64,000 nt of DNA, from contig NZ_HG964447.1 of NCBI RefSeq assembly GCF_000689255.1, positions 186,001 through 250,000 of the forward strand, written 5' to 3'. A model generated the notes under the pieces. It ran no database searches and was not told the DNA's origin. It saw only the letters and a list, made by a program, of their open reading frames with translations. Of this stretch, positions 9,699 to 17,381 are shown piece after piece (the stretch's first letter is position 1; each line of letters begins with the position of its first letter). This DNA comes from Mycobacterium triplex (GTDB taxonomy: Bacteria; Actinomycetota; Actinomycetes; Mycobacteriales; Mycobacteriaceae). A program made the translations under genes and the position numbers.

Positions 9699-10751
9699 AT
9701 GGTTGTTGTTGGAGCCGATGTCCACAAGCGCACGCATACGTTTGTCGCCGTGGATCAGGTGGGCCGCAAAATCGGCGAGAAGGTCGTCGAGGCCACTACG
9801 GTAGGTCATCACCAGGCGATCCGATGGGCTCGCACTCAGTTCGGTGTCGAGCTGGTGTGGGCGATTGAGGATTGCCGACACTTGTCAGCGCGTTTAGAGC
9901 GCGATTTGTTGTCCGCCGATCAGAAGGTGGTACGAGTCCCGTCGAAGTTGATGGCCCAGACCCGGGCCTCGGCTCGTACGCGGGGCAAGTCTGATCCGAT
10001 TGACGCGTTGGCCGTCGCGCGGGCCTACCTGCGTGAGCCCGATCTTCCGGTGGCTTCCCACGATGAACTGTCGCGGGAGTTGAAGCTGCTGGTGGATCGG
10101 CGTGAAGACCTTGTGGGGCAACGCACTTCGACGATCAACCGGTTGTTGTGGAGAGTGCACGAATTAGATCCTGGCCAGGCGCCGAAACCGGCGTCGCTGG
10201 ATCTGGCCAAGCACCGCAGGATGCTCGGTGATTGGTTGGCCGCCCAGCCCGGTCTGGTGGCCGAGTTGGCCCGCGAGGAGTTGGCCGACATCACCCGACT
10301 CACCGAGGCCATCAATGCTTTGGCGAAACGGATCGGCGAGCGTGTCCGCGCGATCGCTCCGGCGTTGCTCGCCATGCCCGGCTGCGGCGAGCTCACCGCC
10401 GCCAAGATCATCGGCGAAACCGCCGGGGTCGCCCGCTTCAAAAGCGAAGCGGCGTTCGCCCGGCACACCGGCGTGGCGCCTATCCCGGTGTGGTCAGGCA
10501 ACACCGTCGGCCGGGTCCGGATGACCCGCACCGGCAACCGCCAACTCAACGCCGCTCTGCACCGCATCGCGGTCACCCAGATCCGTCTCGACGGCCTGGG
10601 ACAGGCCTACTACCGCAGCCGTCTGGCCGCTGGCGACTCCAGCACCGAGGCCCTGCGCTGCCTCAAACGCCGCCTCGCCAGAGTGGTCTTCCATCACCTC
10701 CACACCGACCACAACATCCGAACAAAGCCTTGCCAACCGGCAGCGGCTTGA
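9699..10751 (+). CDS. IS110-family RNA-guided transposase
   Basis: A 350-residue DEDD transposase. The RuvC-like N-terminal domain begins with VVVGADVHKRTHT (Asp7) and includes WAIEDC and KSDPIDALAVARA. The C-terminal Transposase_20 domain has LLAMPGCGELTAAKIIGETAG and the serine-bearing segment PVWSGNT. The start is ATG 9699, nine bases after GTGAAGGAGG; an upstream in-frame ATG at 9648 lacks such a site and lies beyond the candidate bridge RNA core. The TGA falls a few bases from the right element end. The gene is intact and all motifs are present. Confidence 0.92.
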   Translation: MVVVGADVHKRTHTFVAVDQVGRKIGEKVVEATTVGHHQAIRWARTQFGVELVWAIEDCRHLSARLERDLLSADQKVVRVPSKLMAQTRASARTRGKSDPIDALAVARAYLREPDLPVASHDELSRELKLLVDRREDLVGQRTSTINRLLWRVHELDPGQAPKPASLDLAKHRRMLGDWLAAQPGLVAELAREELADITRLTEAINALAKRIGERVRAIAPALLAMPGCGELTAAKIIGETAGVARFKSEAAFARHTGVAPIPVWSGNTVGRVRMTRTGNRQLNAALHRIAVTQIRLDGLGQAYYRSRLAAGDSSTEALRCLKRRLARVVFHHLHTDHNIRTKPCQPAAA

Positions 10752-11312
10752 CATAGGAGAAACGCATGGTGAACAGCGCCGTTTTCGTCTTCACCCCAGC
10801 AAGAATCACCCACAGGTCGTGGAAGTCGACTTCGCCCTGAGCGGCCGGCTCGTAAGTCTGTGGGACGTACCCCAACTCCAACGGCCGGCCTGCTTCAGCC
10901 AGAATCTGCGGGCGCCGCTTGCGGACATGATCACGCACCGTCGAGTACGACAACGCCTGCGCGCCATGCTCATCGACCAACCTGGCCAAGACCCGCCGCG
11001 CGGTGTGGCGCTGCTTCTTAGGGGCGTCCAGATCGCTGCGCAACATCTCATCAATCGCCGCCTTGAACGGCTCCAACCGCGGCGCTGTCCGCGCCGCCGT
11101 CTTGCGCGGCGCCGGCACCGCCGACTCGAGCGCCTGGCGCACCGTGCGCCGATGCACCCCGTGCTTATCGGCCAACGCCCGGATCGACAACCCCTCGACC
11201 CGGTGATCACGCCGAATCGCCGCGAACTGCTCCACCTTCGACCTCGCCCTCCGCACGCCTCACACCTCCATGACCGGCAATCCGGACTATCCGGACACCG
11301 ATCACGCTGGGG

Positions 11313-11449
11313 TGGGGCCAAATCAAGCCGTCGCAACCATCACGGCGTGTCGAACAAGTGGGGCCAAATCAGACCGTCACAACAACACTCCGTCGCCACA
11401 CAGATGGGGCCAAATCAAGCCGCCCCCTGGGGCCAATTCAGACTGTCAC
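11313..11449. repeat. IS21 right-end terminal repeats
   Basis: Four copies of a unit starting TGGGGCCAAATCA or a close variant, at 11313-11330, 11359-11380, 11405-11422 and 11428-11449. Units one and three end AAGCCG; units two and four end AGACCGTCAC and AGACTGTCAC. They are inverted relative to the left-end units and are presumed IstA binding sites. Confidence 0.8.
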
Positions 11450-11528
11450 GGCCATCGAACAGACGGGCAGCAGCCGCCCACTGAGGCCCGAAGGCGAAGA
11501 CGCTTACGCCACAGCGAGATTAACCCCG

Positions 11529-13220
11529 TCATCCGACAAGCTGATCCAGTGCCGACTGGTCGAGCACAAGGGAGCGCAGTGCCGCACGCGCCGGCTCCGG
11601 AAGGCGATCGCGGAACACGCGGTAGGTCGCCTTAATCTCCCGGGCAGGCGGCGCTGGCCAGGCAGGGCTGACATCGAGTAAGCCTTGAGCCACCTCGCAC
11701 CACATCCAGGTGATCGCGTAGGGCGACGAAGTGGGCCGCCGATGCGGTGTCATCGTCGTCCGCCAAGTTTCGAACCAACCGCCGGGATCTCGGGTCAATG
11801 CGCGGACCCGAGCCTCATGGTCGCGGAAATTGCGGCTGCACGAGAGCATGCCCATCGCGGTGTTGACGGCGTCGGCGAATACTTTTGGAGAGACCCGCAA
11901 TCGGGCGCTGGATGCGCGGGCGGCGCGGACACCGACCACCGGGGCCAGACCGATGCTCACTGCGGCATCCGACCAATTGGCCACGTCGGCCACGAGTCTG
12001 ACCATGCACAGTGACACATACAATCTGCCCGTCCATTCGTATCCACCGAGCATCTCGTCAAAACATGCGTGGTAGATGTCGGGGTCGATCAGCTGTGGAA
12101 TGGCCGAGTCTTGAAGCAATTCACTGCGACGAACATTCTGAAGACGCCGCCCGACGTGGTGGCGTTGCCCAGCTGCGGTACTGATGAGCCGCTCCATCGT
12201 CGGTGTGCGTGTCGTGCGATTCACTAACCACGCGCACGGGCCGTTTTTCGCCTCGGCAATCAGACCCAGCCAGGGGCACAGTCGGGTAGCGGCGTCTTCA
12301 ACGTGTATCTGCTGAAGGATGTCGGCAGCATCGGTGAGAACGTGCCCTCGGACCACCGCACTCTGGGGTGGGCTGATCCCCCAGCGTGGCCCGCGAAGGT
12401 TTGTTGTGCGATCACGGGCTTCGGCGTGGAGGACCTCGGCCCAGTTCCTTACCAGTGGCCCGTCTGGCCGCGACAGCAGGTGAAGCAACAAGGTTGCGAG
12501 ATGCCGGATTTCAGCTAAGAAGAGTCGAGGGTCAACGCGCCTGCCTAGCATCGGCACGGTCTCGCCGGCCAGCGCTTCCGCCAAGATCGTTGCGGTGCTG
12601 AGCACTTGTGGTGGAGCTGACTCTGGAACGTGTCTAAGCAGCGATTGCCTGCATGGATTGCGTAGGCCGACAGGGTTCGCGCATAACTGTTGCGGACCGG
12701 CCAGGGGACGCAACGGCGAATAGCGGTGAGTGCGAAATCGATGACCGCAACCAATGCAGTGTGTCGTCAGGAAGACCCCGTGGCGAGGACACGTCGCGGC
12801 AAGAGGCAGTCGCCATTCCAACGCCCAGATGCCGTCCTCGGCCAGGCACAGGGGGCACAACTGCGAGCCGAACTGGGGAAACCAGCCCTGTGTCACCACG
12901 TGTCGGAAGGTGTGCCGACGAAGGGGATCCAGCCCGTCGAGATACAGCGGCAACCCGTCGTCGAACCGCAGGAGCGTGGCATCGGCAACGGAAGCCCCAT
13001 CGACGCCAGTCAAACGGGCGATCCTGCTGATGATCAAAGGATCCGGTTTGATCATCATGAAAGCCGCACCGGGGGAGCCGGAATGCTCAGCCGCGGTAAG
13101 AAGCCGCAGCACCTGAGGTGGCGATAATCCGTTGGCGATGGCGAGCCGTTCCAGGAAGCTGTCAAGAGATTCTCGCTCGTCCAATGCTGGTCGACTCGGC
13201 AGCAGGCCTCGTGTAGCCAC
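11529..13220 (-). CDS. tniQ: TniQ-family target selector (second copy)
   Basis: A 563-residue TniQ/TnsD-like protein on the opposite strand to the tnsABC unit. The opening RPALDERESLDSFLERLA is the family signature. The zinc-binding region has Cys122, Cys125, Cys144, His147, Cys155 and Cys158. The C-terminal domain differs from that of the first TniQ, so the two probably read different targets. Only about 80 bases separate its stop from the IS21 right end, so before the IS insertion it faced tnsC directly. GTG 13220 is the likely start. A CTACTAGTAGGG palindrome lies about 150 bases upstream of it, suggesting control by the XRE protein at 13750. The frame is intact. Confidence 0.85.
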   Translation of the reverse strand: MATRGLLPSRPALDERESLDSFLERLAIANGLSPPQVLRLLTAAEHSGSPGAAFMMIKPDPLIISRIARLTGVDGASVADATLLRFDDGLPLYLDGLDPLRRHTFRHVVTQGWFPQFGSQLCPLCLAEDGIWALEWRLPLAATCPRHGVFLTTHCIGCGHRFRTHRYSPLRPLAGPQQLCANPVGLRNPCRQSLLRHVPESAPPQVLSTATILAEALAGETVPMLGRRVDPRLFLAEIRHLATLLLHLLSRPDGPLVRNWAEVLHAEARDRTTNLRGPRWGISPPQSAVVRGHVLTDAADILQQIHVEDAATRLCPWLGLIAEAKNGPCAWLVNRTTRTPTMERLISTAAGQRHHVGRRLQNVRRSELLQDSAIPQLIDPDIYHACFDEMLGGYEWTGRLYVSLCMVRLVADVANWSDAAVSIGLAPVVGVRAARASSARLRVSPKVFADAVNTAMGMLSCSRNFRDHEARVRALTRDPGGWFETWRTTMTPHRRPTSSPYAITWMWCEVAQGLLDVSPAWPAPPAREIKATYRVFRDRLPEPARAALRSLVLDQSALDQLVG

Positions 13221-13370
13221 AGCAGGCCCCGCCTATGGTTCCAGCCATGCGGCACCGCGTCGGCACGAAGACCCACGACGGCACAGTTCAGCGCCCTCAC
13301 CGACGACTGGTGCGGTCAAAACGACAGCTGGAGGTCGGCATCGAGGAGTACCAGCCACCAACGCAATGTA

Positions 13371-13382
13371 CTACTAGTAGGG
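13371..13382. promoter_or_regulatory. CTACTAGTAGGG palindrome, copy 1 (putative operator)
   Basis: The core CTACTAGTAG is a perfect 10-bp palindrome. It is one of three identical 12-mers within about 1 kb and lies about 150 bases upstream of the minus-strand tniQ start. Confidence 0.55.
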
Positions 13383-13701
13383 CATTAGGGGTGGATCGAG
13401 TGTGTAGTCAATCTACGAGGACGGCCGCTGGCGCACCGGGTCGATCACAAGCGCAAGGCCACGTCAACCGCAAGTTGTTCGCCACCGCTAGCCGCCCAGA
13501 TAGGGGTCGAGGGCCTCCAGGGGCGCAATGGCAACCCGGCTCGGCAGCCGCCCCCGCGGCCCGTAAGGGTCTGTCATCGCTAAGTGCTGCCGGCCGCGAT
13601 CGCATCGCACACCTGCCGTTGCGGAACAACTTCGCCGTGTTCAACGGGACGGTGCTGCGAGGGCGGGAAACAGCTGATCGCCACAAAACGCACAGAAAGC
13701 A

Positions 13702-13713
13702 CTACTAGTAGGG
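13702..13713. promoter_or_regulatory. CTACTAGTAGGG palindrome, copy 2 (putative XRE operator)
   Basis: Located 37 bases before the GTG of the XRE gene, the position expected for an autoregulatory operator. Confidence 0.65.
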
Positions 13714-13749
13714 CTGACATCTAGGGTTTGAGCGTGAGTACTGGATTGC

Positions 13750-14010
13750 GTGCCGACGCGCCCCAGTCAAAACGACCCCAAGCGCGTCGTCGCATGGGAG
13801 CGCCGACGTCGGATGGTCGGGACACGGATCCAAAGCTTGCGTATTGAACGCGGCTTAACTCAGGAACAACTGGCGCAGCTATCGGGGGTATCCCGCAACG
13901 TGTTGATGGATGTCGAGCACGGCCGCCGGGGAATACTGCATGAGCGGCTCTTCGACATCGCCACGGCATTGGGCGTACCAGCCGTCGATCTTCTCGAAGG
14001 CATTCGCTGA
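13750..14010 (+). CDS. XRE-family HTH regulator
   Basis: An 86-residue single-domain regulator of the Cro/cI HTH type. The motif occupies about residues 26-80 (RIQSLRIERGLTQEQLAQLSGVSRN, then MDVEHGRRG and LFDIATALGVPAVDLL). It probably represses its own promoter and those of nearby genes, because the same palindrome CTACTAGTAGGG occurs 37 bases before it, upstream of the second tniQ and upstream of the gene at 14489. GTG 13750 is taken as start, though ATG 13813 (MVGTRIQ) also keeps the whole domain. It resembles small XRE proteins that control mobile-element or toxin-antitoxin genes; no toxin partner is evident beside it. Confidence 0.85.
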   Translation: MPTRPSQNDPKRVVAWERRRRMVGTRIQSLRIERGLTQEQLAQLSGVSRNVLMDVEHGRRGILHERLFDIATALGVPAVDLLEGIR

Positions 14011-14488
14011 GAATCGGTCCGGAATACGACCCGCCAGGCTCGGCGAATGGCAATTCAACGTGAACCGTCGGCCACGGACCAATACCACTCCTTCTAAGTC
14101 GGTCAGGATGCCGTGTAGCTCAGCCCCGCTCACCCCGCCCTTTGCCGCCTGGTCGCATCGCTTCCCCGCTCCGATGTGCAACCCTGGCCGCGGATGCGGG
14201 GTAGGTGCGTGATTCCGCGAAACGGTGTCTCGGCCAAATGCGCTTAGCGAGCGGTGTGGTTCTTGGGCCGGCCAGAACGACGCCTTCTCTTTGGCCAACG
14301 ACGTCACTTCCGTCCGGCCGGGTTAAGCGCGAAATCGTCCTTCCAATGGCTATAGTGCAGCTACGCTTACTAGCCCTACTAGTAGGGTTTTACGACGACG
14401 TGTGGAGGATCTTCCTGTTGCGGAGTGGGGCTCGACTCGGGGAAGACACAGAAGGCGACGGTATGGGGTCGGCGGCGGACAGTAGATT
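14011..14488. other. Intergenic gap with third palindrome
   Basis: About 480 bases with no credible gene. The only structured element seen is the perfect palindrome at 14374-14387. Confidence 0.5.
14374..14387. promoter_or_regulatory. CCCTACTAGTAGGG palindrome, copy 3 (putative operator)
   Basis: The longest copy, a perfect 14-bp palindrome containing the shared 12-mer. It lies about 100 bases upstream of the small hypothetical gene at 14489. Confidence 0.6.
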
Positions 14489-14866
14489 GTGAAAACAGCG
14501 AATCGCCGACGCAAAGCCGCGCGGCGCAGAGCGCGCCAGCTCGGGCGGAATGGGGCGGGTTGCCAGGCTCACCCAAGGACTTGCGACGATCGCCGGGCCG
14601 TCGATGCAAACCTTGACAAACTGTTGATTGACCGTGGCTGGATGCTGGTCGAACGTGGTTGGGCAGGCGACGTCTATGACTGGCCGGCTTCTGCGGCGAA
14701 TCGTGGCCACGAGGTGACCTATCTGATTGCTGCAGCGGACGACAACCTGGACAGCGGCGCGCCGTACCGGGTGGCACTAATCGATGGAGAGTTAAGGGCT
14801 TACGACCATAAAGACCGCCTCGCCGCGGATCTCGAAGATATTGAGGCGCGGCGGTTCGGCTACTGA
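14489..14866 (+). CDS. Small hypothetical protein
   Basis: A predicted 125-residue protein with no recognised domain. The N-terminal 35 residues are very basic (MKTANRRRKAARRRARQ) and may not be translated. The C-terminal part (from DKLLIDRGWMLVERGW) reads as a compact soluble domain ending RAYDHKDRLAADLEDIEARRFGY. The start is uncertain: GTG 14489 is the longest option and no clear ribosome binding site decides it. A perfect CTACTAGTAG-type palindrome about 100 bases upstream suggests joint control with the XRE gene. Confidence 0.5.
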   Translation: MKTANRRRKAARRRARQLGRNGAGCQAHPRTCDDRRAVDANLDKLLIDRGWMLVERGWAGDVYDWPASAANRGHEVTYLIAAADDNLDSGAPYRVALIDGELRAYDHKDRLAADLEDIEARRFGY

Positions 14867-14955
14867 TCCCGCGAATCTGCCAAATGTGACCTCATCGCGG
14901 CGGTTTCGGCGCAGCGACACGTAGTCGCTTGCGACCCTGTCCGGCGGCCGCGCAG

Positions 14956-15339
14956 TCACCGGTTGGAAAGGCGCTTTCCACAGGCGGGACACCACTTGAT
15001 CTCGGCGCCGAACAGTGCCTCGATCGATGACAGATCGTCTTTGTGCAGCGTGCATTGCTTGCGGGCGAGGTGGATTCGGATGGTGTCGACGATGAACTGT
15101 GCCCGCTCAACAAGTGTGGTGCCATAGGCGTCGTCATCGATGGTGCCGTGGGCGATGATGTCTCCCTCGTCTAGCTCTTTTTGCCCGTATTGGGGTGTGC
15201 CGTCGCTGTTGGTGCCGGCGAGCGTGCGGGCGAAGCGGCCGCTGGGCCGAAGGTCGAGCTCGATGCGCCATTCGCCGTGGCGCTCGCGGAAGTAGAAGCT
15301 GTGCCCGTCGACTTCTCCATCCCACTGCTCAGGGACCAA
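14956..15339 (-). CDS. Hypothetical protein B, full-length copy
   Basis: A 127-residue protein of unknown function with a C-terminal CPACGKR motif that might be half of a zinc knuckle. The central text (SFYFRERHGEWRIELDLRPSGRF) looks like a beta-rich domain. A truncated second copy lies at 18568-18761, and a fragment of its last 25 residues lies in inverted orientation at 18276. The copy at 18761 starts with ATG, whereas here the matching position is lost and the likely start is TTG 15339, so expression may be reduced. It follows hypothetical gene A in both copies, so A and B form a conserved pair. Confidence 0.6.
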   Translation of the reverse strand: MVPEQWDGEVDGHSFYFRERHGEWRIELDLRPSGRFARTLAGTNSDGTPQYGQKELDEGDIIAHGTIDDDAYGTTLVERAQFIVDTIRIHLARKQCTLHKDDLSSIEALFGAEIKWCPACGKRLSNR

Positions 15340-15622
15340 GCCGACTGGCTACCCACGGTGACACCCTGTTGGACCGCCAGCCAGGCCTGCAGGTCGGCTT
15401 CAGCGGCTTGCTCGTCGGCCCGGATCTCTTGTCCCTCCGGCAATTCCCAAAACGCTTTGATGTCGTTGAGCCATTCGTGCCAGGAGCGGCGGCGATCCTC
15501 GCGGGTGCGGGCACAGGTGCAGGCGAATCCGTAGTCGTGCAGGTCAGATTCGGGTAGCCGCGCGCGTGACACCCGCACCGGCAGCGCTCGCCGCTATCGA
15601 CGTAGCGCCAGACGGTGAGCGC
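15151..15622. repeat. Segmental duplication, copy 1
   Basis: About 470 bases nearly identical to 18564-19033 in direct orientation. It covers the start of gene B and most of gene A. The two copies bracket the AAA ATPase and the tRNA-like gene. Confidence 0.85.
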
Positions 15623-15646
15623 ATCGAGGGCCACGTTGGCGAGCAC
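15340..15646 (-). pseudogene. Hypothetical protein A, frameshifted copy
   Basis: Homologous to the intact gene at 18742-19044 but out of frame. The N-terminal part (TVWRYVDSGERCRCGCHARG) and the main part (LPESDLHDYGFACTCARTREDRRRSWHEW) lie in different frames, because the segment near 15560-15575 (CGCGCG versus CCGC in the other copy) carries an indel. The end is also shifted into gene B. The Cys-rich start (CRCGCH) and FACTCARTRED suggest a small metal-binding protein. It is probably inactive. Confidence 0.6.
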
Positions 15647-15648
15647 TA

Positions 15649-15835
15649 CGGGTTGAGGGCACCGTGCAGGTCGAACACCGTCGTCAGGTGATCGCGGTAA
15701 CGGCGGCGCGCCTCGGTGCGGGCACGCTCGAGCGCCTCCCGGTACTCGTCGGCGCCGGGAACGTTGGAGAAGTCGGTGACATAGAGCTCCGCGGGTTCCT
15801 CATCCACGCCCTCGAGGATGGCATGAGCGCACCGT
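15649..15835 (-). pseudogene. Possible gene remnant, unknown
   Basis: A minus-strand stretch with good coding texture (AELYVTDFSNVPGADEYREA, then a helical Arg/Glu-rich segment ending DLHGALNP) and a stop at 15649. No convincing start is found: upstream it runs into the promoter region of the AAA gene. It could be a short gene from GTG 15807 (about 53 residues) or the tail of a lost gene. Confidence 0.35.
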
Positions 15836-15965
15836 GGTGTCGCCTCAATTCTCTTGGTCAGTGCAGCGGACCGACCATCGCGGCAAGCTGACTCAGCGCT
15901 TGCTGAAAAACAATGTTGACTACAGACCCGGCAGGGTGCGATTCTGTTCGGCTGCTCTTTTCCCG

Positions 15966-17381
15966 ATGATGACAAATGAGGCAATGAACCGAACAGAGGA
16001 CGAACTGAGCGACCTGACCGCCGACCCGGCCTACCGCGCGGGGGCTCATCGGCGACCCCTTACCGATGTCAACACGTGGCTGGAGAGCGTCGACGGTGGT
16101 GTGCGGCCCGCGCTGCGTGCCCTGGGCGAGCTGCTGGTCGGCGTCGCCGAGCACCATGGCGCCGAGAAACCGGAGAACGCCGACCAGTTCACCGCCCGAT
16201 GCCTGGGAGTGGCGGGCTGCGGGCAACTGGTCGATGAGGAACGCAGCCTTAACCCGTTGTCGTGGTTCACCTTCGCGCTGGCGCTGGCCGAGTGGATCGA
16301 TAAGTATGCGCAGGCTTGCGAGGTCGGCCCCGGTGAGTACGCCGACCCGCCGAAGTGGACGCAGACCCGGATCGGAGGTCAGGATTACCGCCACCCGCTA
16401 TGTTTGCGGGTGTATTTTCCCGCCGGGACGCTGCTCGACGACGTCGGGTGTGTGATCGCCCTGCAGGGACGGCAAAGCATGCTGCGGTCGGTCGGTGTGA
16501 GCGCCTACGTGGCGCCGGGCCACCAGGACCGCGCCCGCGTGCTGCTGGACCGGCTCGCTGAACGCGCCAACGATCTCAACCCCTACCGAGGCCACGCGGT
16601 GCGCGCCACCCACACCGCCGGACTGACCTTGACCGTCATCGACTTGCCCTCGACCGCAACCCGAGAGAACGTCATTGTCGCCGACCAGGTCTGGACTGAG
16701 ATTGATCTCGGCGTCCGCGCGGTGCGCGACCGCCACGACCTGCTCAACGCCCACAGGCTGGGTGCGCGCCGTGGTGTGCTGCTGTGCGGCCCGCCAGGCG
16801 CCGGGAAGTCGGCCGTGAGCGCCGTCGTGGCCCAAGAGGTCGTCGGGCAATTCACTGTCATCTACGTCGACGCCAAAGCTGGTACCCAGCTGCTCAGCGC
16901 CGTCGTGGAGGAAGCCCAGCGCCTCGGCGGCCCGGTGCTGCTCGTGCTCGAAGACATTGACCTGTGGTGCAAAGACCGCAGTACCGGCGGTGCCGGGTTG
17001 TCGGAATTGTTGCAGGCCATGGACATCCAGCCCGACGCCCGCATCCTGGCGCTGGCGTCCACCAACGACGCAGCCACCTTGGACCAGGCGGCCATCCGCA
17101 CCGGGCGGTTCGACTCCATCGTCGAAGTCGGCTACCCCAACTCCACCGATGCTGCCCGGATTCTGGCGGCCCTGATCCGCGATCTACCTGGCGGCCACGC
17201 GGTCGACTGTGCGGGCGTGGTGGCGGCGCTTCCCGAGCGCACCAGCGGCAGCGACATCCGCGAGATCGTGCGCCGTGCCGTGCTCGCGGGCCGCGACGGA
17301 CGCGTCAGCACCGCAACGCTTTTGGCGGAGGTAGGCAACGGACGCTACCGTGCCGCGATACCGGAAGGGATGTACCTCTAG
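15966..17381 (+). CDS. Orphan AAA+ ATPase, unknown role
   Basis: A 471-residue protein from ATG 15966. The N-terminal 250 residues are an uncharacterised domain. The AAA+ domain has Walker A near residues 274-282 (CGPPGAGKSA), Walker B near 324 (LLVLEDIDLW), sensor I (ILALASTND) and a second region of homology (AAIRTGRFDSIVEVGYP). The C-terminal lid ends in VRRAVLAGRDGR. Sequence style is closest to classical AAA unfoldase/remodelling ATPases (the FtsH/Cdc48/BCS1 group) rather than to helicases. No protease domain or membrane segment is seen. It stands alone between two copies of a duplicated hypothetical gene pair, next to a tRNA-like gene, so it is probably part of an acquired island. Partner and substrate are unknown. 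Confidence 0.75.
   Translation: MMTNEAMNRTEDELSDLTADPAYRAGAHRRPLTDVNTWLESVDGGVRPALRALGELLVGVAEHHGAEKPENADQFTARCLGVAGCGQLVDEERSLNPLSWFTFALALAEWIDKYAQACEVGPGEYADPPKWTQTRIGGQDYRHPLCLRVYFPAGTLLDDVGCVIALQGRQSMLRSVGVSAYVAPGHQDRARVLLDRLAERANDLNPYRGHAVRATHTAGLTLTVIDLPSTATRENVIVADQVWTEIDLGVRAVRDRHDLLNAHRLGARRGVLLCGPPGAGKSAVSAVVAQEVVGQFTVIYVDAKAGTQLLSAVVEEAQRLGGPVLLVLEDIDLWCKDRSTGGAGLSELLQAMDIQPDARILALASTNDAATLDQAAIRTGRFDSIVEVGYPNSTDAARILAALIRDLPGGHAVDCAGVVAALPERTSGSDIREIVRRAVLAGRDGRVSTATLLAEVGNGRYRAAIPEGMYL

Larger units (their letters stand above)
9466..10755 (+). mobile_element. IS110-family element inserted in istA
   Basis: A 1.29 kb element with one transposase gene and about 230 bases of non-coding DNA upstream of it, but almost none downstream. 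It lacks terminal inverted repeats, as is normal for IS110. The boundaries are inferred from the restored istA reading frame: TAGGA occurs at both edges (9464-9468 and 10754-10758), and keeping one copy restores istA. The exact crossover within TAGGA is ambiguous by a few bases. Confidence 0.85.
8409..11256 (-). pseudogene. istA: istA transposase, split by IS110 and frameshifted
   Basis: The N-terminal part (from GTG 11256 down to about 10754) has the IstA HTH (SIRALADKHGVHRRTVRQAL) and the start of the DDE core (QGEVDFHDLW), and stops at FTMRFSY where the IS110 begins. The rest resumes at SYSGRAAHRV (9468 down), with FLEGHVHAFERLGGVP and KIRYDNLNSAV. Beyond that the reading changes frame three times: near 8930, near 8640 and near 8480. 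It ends as CMDKYDILLGRETS with a stop overlapping the istB ATG. Removing the insert restores the frame at the junction, so the insertion hit a readable gene. I cannot tell whether the frameshifts came before or after the insertion. Confidence 0.85.
7580..11450 (-). mobile_element. IS21-family element carrying a nested IS110
   Basis: An istA/istB element read on the minus strand. Its ends carry the multiple terminal repeats typical of IS21: two at the left (7590-7630) and four at the right (11313-11449), built on TGGGGCCAAATCAAGCCG. The outermost ends read TGTCAACGTGATTTGG and, in reverse complement, TGACAGTCTGAATTGG. Without the 1.29 kb IS110 insert it would be about 2.6 kb, a normal IS21 length. 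It sits between tnsC and the second tniQ. It is probably immobile because istA is broken, although istB and both ends remain. Confidence 0.82.
13221..13749. other. Intergenic gap between tniQ and the XRE gene
   Basis: About 530 bases without a convincing gene. It carries two CTACTAGTAGGG palindromes (listed separately). Codon-like text around 13412-13480 (for example YEDGRWRTG) might be a relic of a coding sequence but is not continuous. It should hold divergent promoters for tniQ and the XRE gene, and possibly the right end of the Tn7-like element. Confidence 0.5.

Noticed and set aside
11313..11449. CRISPR-like array from the regularly spaced TGGGGCCAAATCA repeats
   Set aside because: Only four units with uneven spacing, matching inverted units at the other end of the IS21; they are terminal repeats of the element.
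13235..13708. A 157-codon open frame in the gap after the second tniQ
   Set aside because: Composition is Arg/Ala/Pro-rich without domain texture, no ribosome site, and it runs through two operator palindromes. Long chance frames are common at this GC content.
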